64,000 bases of DNA from an uncultured Polaribacter sp. (GTDB lineage Bacteria > Bacteroidota > Bacteroidia > Flavobacteriales > Flavobacteriaceae): NCBI RefSeq assembly GCF_947503855.1, contig NZ_CANNFF010000001.1, forward strand, positions 248,001-312,000, given 5' to 3'. Shown here in pieces: positions 37,601 through 45,000 of this stretch (within the stretch, counting starts at the first letter, position 1; the number at the start of each line of letters is the position of its first letter). The position numbers were made by a program, and so were the translations under genes. Below the pieces are notes generated by a model. That model saw only the letters and a list, made by a program, of their open reading frames with translations. It was not told the DNA's origin and did not search any database.

Positions 37601-38543
37601 AAACAAGCTCTTCATAAGCCCAAGAGTTTGGTGGTGCTCCTTGACCAAGTGGTGTAGGATGCCCAGCAGTAAAATCCATATAAGGATCATTAGCTTCTAA
37701 AAAGAAAATGTTATAATCTGTTGGATCTTCATCGTTAAAACCATCTGAATCTACCTTTATTTTATCATTATTTTCATCTTCTAAATAAGACTTGTCTAAA
37801 TTTGTAGCAATTGCTGCATCAGGATCTACGTCTCTAATCATTGTAACAAAATCGCTTACTTCTCCTGGTAAATTAGATAAATTGTCTATCCAATAGCCAT
37901 CTACACCTAAATCTCTGAATCGTTCAAAATATCCTTTTGCTAAAGTTCTCCATCCTAAACCCTGATCACCACCAAAGTTTGTATTACAATAAGCTTCCCA
38001 AGCTGCTAAAATTGCTAATTCTTCAGCACTATTACCTTGAAGATGAGATGGTCCACCTGCATTAACATATAGAATTACTTTTTTGCTTGCATTTTTAAAA
38101 ACATTAATAACATCTATTATAATCTGTTCATTTGCTAAAGAAGGTACCATTGCTGAATGAATGTCATTGGCAACATCTACATAAGGATTGTCTCTTAAAG
38201 TATAATAATAACCATGTGCAGGATGTGTGAAATTTGTAATTACATGACCAACATTAGGTAGGTTGTCTACAATTTGTTGAGCTCCTGCAACCCAATTATA
38301 ACTACTAGTATTGTCTAATCTTATTCCACCATTTAGATTAAATCTTACTCCCCAAGAGCCAGATAAAAATGCTGCTTTTGATGTATTTTGGTTTATACCC
38401 TTAGCAACAATAAGTTTATCATTTACTTTGTTAATGCCATTTGAATTAGGATTTAACCCAACTCCCAAATTTGAAGTTTGTGTATAGGATTGTTTGGAAA
38501 CAAGAAGTATTAAAATAATAAATAGCAACCTATAATATTTCAT
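34644..38543 (-). CDS. Large modular T9SS-secreted candidate endo-fucanase with carbohydrate-binding-like modules
   Basis: A 1299-residue protein. Signal peptide to about 21. Residues about 55-425 are the endo-fucanase-like barrel, with Asp220 (GYWIDN), Glu283 (FLEAND) and His295 (AGHPTPLG). Two beta-sandwich modules follow (about 440-610 and 612-790), both with features of carbohydrate-binding domains such as ELYFDDFVINP and NIYYVDAL. From about 795 a region begins WDGSTDSNWADGDNWSTG and continues through KWYLMASPVEG and YNLVGNPFTAYLNLGDFF, a segment type common in T9SS cargo and also in the 39416 protein. A sorting domain closes the protein. It probably binds and cleaves polymeric fucan at the surface. 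It is followed 16 bases later by a 55-residue small gene. Confidence 0.6.
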   Translation of the reverse strand: MKYYRLLFIILILLVSKQSYTQTSNLGVGLNPNSNGINKVNDKLIVAKGINQNTSKAAFLSGSWGVRFNLNGGIRLDNTSSYNWVAGAQQIVDNLPNVGHVITNFTHPAHGYYYTLRDNPYVDVANDIHSAMVPSLANEQIIIDVINVFKNASKKVILYVNAGGPSHLQGNSAEELAILAAWEAYCNTNFGGDQGLGWRTLAKGYFERFRDLGVDGYWIDNLSNLPGEVSDFVTMIRDVDPDAAIATNLDKSYLEDENNDKIKVDSDGFNDEDPTDYNIFFLEANDPYMDFTAGHPTPLGQGAPPNSWAYEELVFPLITQSPWSSYDGSKQTLKHYFIPIRERWSVASADLVFETEQAYRFVRTFTDALATMTWSTTITNGYISTDEMTIMQEVNNRMVQSPKPDFVPYARPEGAFLVGETLGAENEIPQYSFPASVNTCKPLVIETDAGYVATVQNPNKTGFNLLTAAPVIEQHTIDNVHSLLPAIASSKLVLSLPEPIFPGSDFSFSMKIYSDNPGQKLAPKGSGRIIIRLYNSELGDGSAGNRLSLVISDKKGGEWQTVSFSEASLSDTSNSVNPSNAGISGAGGYDRIVIAASSGADAIEELYFDDFVINPVKSSATPILGTGNSWIYDNATNNLNATIDVIGDGTLAIAAEVSPNTVNNVSANVLKFTRGTVSTSAVSFLGTDFDYTRATNIKFRVFPVCDDDGNTIEPNVLVRLRKTGEVAADTQLGSSTITLIPNQWNEVTVDMSDATPSVAAAANNLYDTILLFFNRTEQAATSGNIYYVDALQTKISTITNTWDGSTDSNWADGDNWSTGIVPDITNDVVIPTGLVNYPTVTTAVSVNKVSIVDNASLVFSGGGALTSAGNITYERTINGGKWYLMASPVEGETYDDSWVSENGVASGTGSNRGISMYNNISSHAQTGHWRYYQTGEDATTFNVGQGYGIIRSATGTVSFTGSGFYTANQTTTIAQNVSNYNLVGNPFTAYLNLGDFFTSNAAANLLSQNSIWVWNAANTTYDVKTSGDDAAYEIAHGQAFFVEAGTVGGSLNFDIADTSHQGSDTFQKTSNTSINISIADENRNVRSAKINFREASTNGFDNGYDGELFGGVSHSLAIFSELIDDNAKKYQVQSLPTSNLEATIVPIGVIAAAGKRITFIVEALNLPSSMSVYLEDRQENTYTRLDKENTTYEVTLSDSLNGTGRFFIHTAANNLLSVDNTILEGVDVYKTNNSILKIVGLSKGKSTVKLFNILGKQLLLTSFESIGDKEVSLPKLASGIYIIQLETEKGSLFKKIVLE

Positions 38544-38602
38544 TTATTTTTTGTTAGATGGATGCAAATTAAAGTTTAATTAATGTGATAATTTTTCTCA
38601 TT

Positions 38603-38620
38603 TTCACCTTTTTTTTGCTC
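38603..38620 (-). promoter_or_regulatory. Shared upstream motif, copy 3
   Basis: TTCACCTTTTTTTTGCTC, ending in the invariant TTGCTC, lies 60 bases before the start codon at 38543. Confidence 0.45.
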
Positions 38621-38690
38621 TAAATTGTAGTAATTAAATAGAACATAGGTTATTAAAAACAATCTTGTTTGTTTCTTTAATTTAGGATAT

Positions 38691-38719
38691 AAAAAACTCC
38701 AACAAATCTGTTGGAGTTT
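38691..38719 (-). terminator. Rho-independent terminator
   Basis: Perfect 10-bp arms AAACTCCAAC and GTTGGAGTTT around AAATCT, with an A-run on the left giving a U-run on the minus-strand transcript. It ends the 38736-39098 gene. Confidence 0.85.
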
Positions 38720-38735
38720 CAAATGAATTAAGAAG

Positions 38736-39098
38736 TTAATTTTTCTTTTTCTTCTTCTTTTTATTTTTCTTACCTTTTTTCTTTTTAGCAGCTTTCATTA
38801 CCTCTTTAGCTCTTTCCTTACCAAAAGCCTCGACAAGTGCTGCACTAAATTTCTTATTACTTTCTTTTCTTTTTTCTTTAAACTCTGGTTTCCCTTTAAA
38901 GTCTTTAGTTACTTGTGCTATAGAAATTAAATGTTCTTTTTTTAATTCTAAAATTTTAGTTTTTTCTTTAGATGTTAAAGTTGTTTTACTTTCAATTGTT
39001 TTTACAAAAGCATTTACTTTCTTATCTATATTTTTTTGTGCAAATAAAGTTCCACTAATTGAAATTGTAAAAACTAGAAATAATATTATTTTTTTCAT
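38736..39098 (-). CDS. Small secreted helical protein with poly-lysine tail (possibly Spy/CpxP-like)
   Basis: A 120-residue product with a signal peptide ending TLFAQ (21). The mature part is predicted mostly helical and very rich in Lys and Glu. It has a TLTSKEKTKILELKKE segment reminiscent of LTxxQ-type periplasmic proteins but without the exact motif. The last 18 residues are nearly all lysine with a few Gly and Asn, matching the tails of the sulfatases at 3353, 14960 and 23044. It lies downstream of the 39181 small gene across a long palindrome. A strongly basic secreted protein in a sulfated-glycan locus could bind the polyanion; that is an inference. Confidence 0.6.
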   Translation of the reverse strand: MKKIILFLVFTISISGTLFAQKNIDKKVNAFVKTIESKTTLTSKEKTKILELKKEHLISIAQVTKDFKGKPEFKEKRKESNKKFSAALVEAFGKERAKEVMKAAKKKKGKKNKKKKKKKN

Positions 39099-39115
39099 AA
39101 TGTTTGTATTTTATT

Positions 39116-39169
39116 AAATATACTATTTCATATTTACAGATCTCCCGAGATTTATGAAATAGTATATTT
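39116..39169. terminator. Long perfect hairpin (17-bp arms)
   Basis: The arms AAATATACTATTTCATA and its exact complement span 54 bases, with a second small inverted repeat ATCTC-CC-GAGAT inside the loop. It lies between the 39181 small gene and the 39098 gene. A T-run follows on the plus strand; on the minus strand the U-run is weak. It may be a terminator, a processing site or a palindromic element. Confidence 0.55.
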
Positions 39170-39180
39170 ATTTTTTTAGA

Positions 39181-39354
39181 TTAAAAGCTATCCCCACCTG
39201 CAGGTGGTGGTGAAGATGCTTGTGCCTTTTGTGGACTTAATATGATAAATGTCCCTAATGCAGTAAGTGCTGCATACTTACCCATTTTTTTTACGGCTTC
39301 TTTTCTTGTTATATTATCTTGATTATTATTGATTTTATTTTGATTGCTATTCAT
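39181..39354 (-). CDS. Small protein with RK-type signal, paralog of the one at 34460
   Basis: A 57-residue ORF, 61 bases after the stop of the 840-residue T9SS protein. It reads ITRKEAVKKMGKYAA, then LTALGTFIILSP, then QKAQASS and a Pro/Gly-rich end ending GDSF. It matches the 34460 product in the basic motif, hydrophobic core, PQKxQA site and short tail ending in Phe. Both are downstream partners of large modular T9SS proteins. Not recognised as a known family; the export signal is inferred. Confidence 0.7.
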   Translation of the reverse strand: MNSNQNKINNNQDNITRKEAVKKMGKYAALTALGTFIILSPQKAQASSPPPAGGDSF

Positions 39355-39415
39355 GTTATTTGTTTTAAATATTATTCTTTAGGTTTAAAAATTTTGTTGC
39401 TATCTAAATTATTAT

Positions 39416-41938
39416 TTAATTAATGATAACTTTTTGGGTTTTATTACCTAATTGAACTATGTAAATTCCAGTATTTAATGCATTAGCATCTACGATATTT
39501 GATACACTTGAATTATCTAATTTTTGTTCTAAAACAATTCTACCTTGAATATCAAAAATTTTTGCAACTGTTTCTGTTTTTAACACTCCATTTATAATAA
39601 TTGTTTTTGATGATTGCCTCGCGTAAATTAACAATTCATTTAATGCAAAATTATCTGTAGATAATGCTTTAGCTGAGAATTGAATAAAGAAACGACCAGC
39701 ACCACTTAATTTAGCATCTGGCGTAAATACATAATCAGCATCGTTTAATAATGTTTTAGTATTTAATAAATTATCTTTCAAATACACATAAGTATCAGAA
39801 GGAATTGTTAATGATGCTGCATCTAAACTAATTGTTAATTCTACACCAGCTTCACTATTAATAGCAACTGGAACAACTACATCGTTAAAATCATTATAAG
39901 ATAAAGATTGTACTGCTAATGCTAAACCAGTGTTATTTTCTACTAAATTAGTATAGATACCATCTGCAGTGCCTGAAAAAGCACCAGCATCATAACCAAA
40001 ATCTAAACCTCTAGTTTGGTTTTCAATAAAATATATATTTGTAGAGTATGCTTTTGTTATATTACTTAAATTAATTTTAGCTAAAGCTTTATTAGTATTA
40101 GCAGATTTTGCTACAAAATCATTAGTATTACCAGTTGTTCTCATTGCTGTAGTAAAGTCTACATTTCCTGTAACTCCATCTTTAGTTCTTACAAAGAAAC
40201 CTTGCCCAGGGGCTAATTTATCACTAGAATTTGCACCATTCCATACAGTATAACCTGTACCATTCCAACCATAAACAGCAACATTATCAAGATGAAACTC
40301 ACCAGAGTTTGCTGTAAAGAAAGTACCAAAATTTAAATAAGAAGGATAAGGATTCCCTATTAAATTCCATTCTGCTAAAGTACCTGCACCTCCATCTGTA
40401 ATATCAATATCAGTATCAGCAACTAAAATAGCACCTGTAAACCTTACATCAATAGCAGCACCTGCTATAGTTGCGGCTCTATACCCTTTACCAGAATCAA
40501 TTACAGTTGCATCATGAGTACCAGTAGAATAAGTTTCAAACAAACCAGTAGTATTATTGAAAGGTCCAAAATAGTAATTTGTAGCATCAGATGGATTAAT
40601 AAAAAATCTATTCTCATTTTGAGAATTTGTAGCTACAGAACTGAATGTTACCCCACTTACTGGAGAAGAAATTAAATCGTTATTAGGTGAATCATTTAAC
40701 CATCTATCATAAATAAGGGGATCAACATCTCCGCTTAATGAATTTACTATTACACTACCAAAGGCAGTAGCTGTAGACTTTACAATAAGTTGTTTATTTT
40801 GCGCTAAATCATCGGCTGTTAAAGAAAACCCTGCATTAATAGTAATTCTTTCATTAATAACTAAATCATTTACCTCTACATCAGAACTAATAAATACTCT
40901 TTCATCAATTACTACATTATCTGAAGTTGCACTTGGTACAGCTCCTCCTATCCAAGAAGAGGTATCTTCCCAATTAACACCAGTAATTCCAGAAATTGTA
41001 GTATACGTATTATTTGTTGTAGCACTAGCAGTAACTCCAGCACTCCAAGTTGTACCTTTACGAGTAAATACTTCAAAATGATAAGTTGTACCTCCCTTGG
41101 TTAATCCAGTAATAACTGCAGTATTAGTTGTTCCACTAAAAACTGCATATTCACTAGTTCCTAAATCATCTCCAGAGCCAAAAGTAGCATTAGCAGTATA
41201 TGTAGAACCATCCACAGGTGCAGCTGTTACTGCAGAAGCTGCTTTAGCAACTACTAAAACTTCATCAAAACAAGTAGGAGCTACCCAAGTTAAACCTATA
41301 TGCTCTGCACCTGCACTTGCTGCTAAAGTAGTAACGTCTGTTGGAGTTGCACAAGCTACAGCAGTTTTATTAATAGAAACACCATCAAATCTAAATGTTG
41401 GAACATGCGATGACGTCTGACTTCCTCTAAATAATTCATCTAATTTTACTACAATGGTTTTAGGCGTAGTTGTTAACGTTACATTACTTAAAACCACATC
41501 AGTAATATCATGAAGAGCTTGATTTGTAGTTACACCATCAGAAAGAGCATCGAAAGTTGCTGCCTCAACACTTTCTACATCAACAGATCCTTTTGCTGAA
41601 TTACCTTTTCTTTTTCTAAACGATAATGTAATATCTGCAGTTACATCTACAGCAGTTGATCTTACTGTAAAAGTAAAAGTTCCTTTTACGTTATCAGCAG
41701 AAGTATATGGTTCTGCAGCACCCACTGAATTCGATGAAATAGAGATAAAATTAGCATTAGTTCCAACTGATCCAGTTCCTGAAGTAATTGCTCCTATTGT
41801 AGAATCAAGATCTCCACCAGTTTGAACTGTGAAATTTTGAACTTCGACAACATCGGTTACTGTTAATGCTGTCTGCGCATTTAATTGAAAACTACTTAAG
41901 CCTATAAAAGCGAGTAGTAAAAATGTTATTTTCTTCAT
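39416..41938 (-). CDS. Large T9SS-secreted multimodular protein, unknown function
   Basis: An 840-residue product from the ATG at 41938, which gives a clean signal peptide (MKKITFLLLAFIGLSS, cleaved near LNAQ); a longer frame from 41968 is possible. Modules in order: the beta-sandwich seen in the 31796 and 26826 proteins (about 25-195, with FTFTVRS and PTFRFDGVSI), a fibronectin-III-like domain (about 198-310, CATPTDVTTLAAS), a long region containing WEDTSSW, LISSPVSGVTF and WNLIGNPYPSYLNFGTFF also found in the 34644 protein, and a T9SS sorting domain at the end (GIYIVQLGNKTQKVIIN). No catalytic signature is evident. Probably a surface adhesin or glycan-binding protein, an inference from domain types. 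Confidence 0.7.
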   Translation of the reverse strand: MKKITFLLLAFIGLSSFQLNAQTALTVTDVVEVQNFTVQTGGDLDSTIGAITSGTGSVGTNANFISISSNSVGAAEPYTSADNVKGTFTFTVRSTAVDVTADITLSFRKRKGNSAKGSVDVESVEAATFDALSDGVTTNQALHDITDVVLSNVTLTTTPKTIVVKLDELFRGSQTSSHVPTFRFDGVSINKTAVACATPTDVTTLAASAGAEHIGLTWVAPTCFDEVLVVAKAASAVTAAPVDGSTYTANATFGSGDDLGTSEYAVFSGTTNTAVITGLTKGGTTYHFEVFTRKGTTWSAGVTASATTNNTYTTISGITGVNWEDTSSWIGGAVPSATSDNVVIDERVFISSDVEVNDLVINERITINAGFSLTADDLAQNKQLIVKSTATAFGSVIVNSLSGDVDPLIYDRWLNDSPNNDLISSPVSGVTFSSVATNSQNENRFFINPSDATNYYFGPFNNTTGLFETYSTGTHDATVIDSGKGYRAATIAGAAIDVRFTGAILVADTDIDITDGGAGTLAEWNLIGNPYPSYLNFGTFFTANSGEFHLDNVAVYGWNGTGYTVWNGANSSDKLAPGQGFFVRTKDGVTGNVDFTTAMRTTGNTNDFVAKSANTNKALAKINLSNITKAYSTNIYFIENQTRGLDFGYDAGAFSGTADGIYTNLVENNTGLALAVQSLSYNDFNDVVVPVAINSEAGVELTISLDAASLTIPSDTYVYLKDNLLNTKTLLNDADYVFTPDAKLSGAGRFFIQFSAKALSTDNFALNELLIYARQSSKTIIINGVLKTETVAKIFDIQGRIVLEQKLDNSSVSNIVDANALNTGIYIVQLGNKTQKVIIN

Positions 41939-42040
41939 GTTAAAAATTTTAAGTAATTGTTTTGTCATAATCAATATTTTTAAATTGAATATAATGTTTT
42001 ACAAAATTAAGAAATTTAGTAATAATTCATCTTTCTTATA

Positions 42041-42058
42041 TTCACCATTTAGTTGCTC
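42041..42058 (-). promoter_or_regulatory. Shared upstream motif, copy 4
   Basis: TTCACCATTTAGTTGCTC lies 103 bases before the preferred start at 41938 (67 before the in-frame TTG at 41974) and only 8 bases beyond the HTCS stop codon, so the promoter of the T9SS gene sits immediately after the HTCS gene. Confidence 0.45.
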
Positions 42059-42065
42059 AAAACTA

Positions 42066-45000
42066 TCATTTTTGCTTTTTTGAGTACTCAGAAGGAGAAA
42101 CACCATGTAGTTTTTTAAAAGATGTAGAAAAGTAAGAATTAGACTCTATACCTATTTGATACATAACTTCTGCTACATTAAAACCACTATTACTTGCTAA
42201 TAAATCAGCCGCTTTTTGTAATCTAAAATTACGTAAATACACATTTGGTACTTGCCCTGTAAGTTGCTTTAATTTTCTATAAAAATGAGACGAACTTAAG
42301 CCTGCTTCTTTAGAAAGCTCTTCTACACCAAAAGTTGAGTTAGATAAATTGTGTTCTATTATTTCTGTAATATTCTCTAAAAAAGCTAAATCTCTTTTAG
42401 AAAAACCTAATTCTTTTTTATCCTGTGGAGGCAAACTATTTTTAGAAAAATGATCTTTAATCTTAAGATTGTTTTCAATTAATTTTTTTAATCTGAGCTC
42501 TAGGTGTTTTAAAGAAAATGGTTTGCTAATATATTCGTCTGCGCCAAACTCTAAACCTTTTATTAAATCTGCATTGTCTCCTAAGGCTGTTAATAATAGT
42601 ACTGGCAATTGGCACGTTTCTGGGTTCTCTTTTATTCTTTTACATAATTCAAAACCATCCATTTCTGGCATCATAACATCACTTATAATAGTACTAAATT
42701 CTGTTTTTTTAATTTCTTCTAATGCTTCTACGCCATTGTTTGCAATTGTTATATTGTATTTGTCTGAAAGTGCATTTTTTAAGAAATCTTGTATATCTAA
42801 CTCGTTTTCTACAACAAGAACACTGTGTTGTTTTTTAATTTGCTTTTCTTTTGCACTATCATCTATTTCTTTTGGTTGCAAAGGCACCCAATTTTTTATG
42901 TATGATTTTTTAGCATCACTTTCTTCAAACTCAACTTCTTCAATTTTTGATGATGGAATAATAACCGTAAAACGTGTTTCTTTATTGGGTTTGCTTATTG
43001 CAGAAATGCTACCATTAAACAAATCTACCAATGATTTACAAAATGATAACCCAATACCACCACCACTTACATTTCCATCTTGATTTCCTAATTGATAAAA
43101 ACGTTCAAAAATATTGTTAAGTTTTTCTTTCGGAATTCCTTTTCCTGTATCTACAACATCAATTTTTATGTTTTTAATATTATCTTTAAATACAATAGAA
43201 GCATCTATATGTATTGTTCCTTGAGCAGGTGTGTTTTTGAAAGAATTTGAAAGTAAATTAAAAAGTATTCTTTCTAGTTTTTCAACATCAATTACAATTT
43301 CTTCATTAGGAGAACTAATTTTATAATGAAAATTAATGTTCTTTTCTAATGCATAATTTTCAAACGCTTCTGTTGTTGGGTATAAAAAATCGCCCAAAGT
43401 AGATTTTGTAAAGTTTAAATTAAGAAAGCCTTGTTCTGCTTGTCTAAACGTAATTAGTTGATCTATTAGACTCAATAGTCTATGCGTATTTCTTTTAATA
43501 ATTACTAAAAATCGTTCGTTTTCTGGGTTACTATTGTTATCTATAACTCTATCTAAAGGGCCAGAAATTAAAGTAAGTGGTGTTCTAAACTCATGAGATA
43601 AGTTGGTAAAATATTTAAATTTACCTTCGTTAATTACCTCAACTCTATCTTTGTCTATTTGCTCATAGATTAATTTTTGTTTTAGTTTTTCATGCCTCAC
43701 AAAATAGAAAACGATTCCAATACCAATCCCTAAAAAAAGTAGCGTTAATAAAGAATAGCTCCACCAAGTTTGATACCAAAGAGGTAAAATTATTAAGGTT
43801 AATGATTTTGTTGAAGCACTCCAAACACCATCTCCGTTAGCAGATTTTACTTGTAATTTGTAGGTGCCAGCAGATAAATTGGTGTATGTTATTGCAGATT
43901 TACCTTTATTTATTTCTACCCAATCTTTATTAAAACCATCTAACTTATATGCTACTTTATTCTTAGCAGGAACAGATGTATGTTCTGCAACTAAATTAAA
44001 AGATATAATTCGCTGACTTTTAGACACTTTAATTGTATCTGTTTCTGAAATGGCCTTTTTAAGAATTATTATATCATTTAATTTATCACCCACTTTCATA
44101 GGTTTATTATTAATTGATAAGGAAGTTACTAAGACTTTTGGGGGTTGTTTATTTAAAAATATTTTATTCGGATTAAAAATAGTTAAGCCATTTAATCCTC
44201 CAAAATACATAAATCCAGATTTTCCTTGGGCATAAGCAGATTGTCTAAAATTATTTTGAATTAAACCATCATTTACATCAAATACATTTACTTGGTTTGT
44301 TTCTTTATTAAATCGAACTAAGCCCATATCTGTACTTATCCATACTTTGTTGCTGTTCTCTTGAGGTAAAATTCCGTAGACAACGTCATCTGGTAATCCA
44401 TCACTTTTTCTAAAATAGCCAATTTTAACAGGATTCTGGTCACTGTCTAATGTTACCTTATTTAATCCACCACCAAAAGTACCAATCCAAATATTTTTAT
44501 TTTCATCCTCATATAAAGTAAAAATACTATTGTAACTTAATTTACTACTACCTGTTTTGTTTTCTTGATATTGCCTGATTACAGTAATCCTACCATCTTC
44601 ATATTTACATTGCAATAAACCATAATCTGTACCAAACCAAAATTGATTATTACTGGCTTGCAAAAAACATTGCACTTTACTAGCTGCGATTTCTAAGTAA
44701 GATTTAGCATTAATTTTTGGATTTTTTTCTCTCTCAATTTCTCTCCATGGATTTTCTATAACTACAATTTTGTTTCCAGCTAAAACAATATCCCTTTCAT
44801 TTATTTGAGCAATTTTTCTAGTTAAAAGTAGTGGCAATTTATTGTCTTCTGATAAAAATTGAACTTCTTTAAATTCTTTTTTTATAGGGCTGTAAACTAT
44901 TACTTTTTTATCTGTACCAAACCAAATGTAATTTCTTTGATCTTGATAAATAGACCTTATAATATCATTATTTTTTATAGGTAGCTTGGCTTGTATATCT

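Noticed and set aside
42469..43083. 204-codon plus-strand ORF inside the HTCS gene
   Set aside because: It is antisense to the well-supported receiver and kinase domains of the HTCS.
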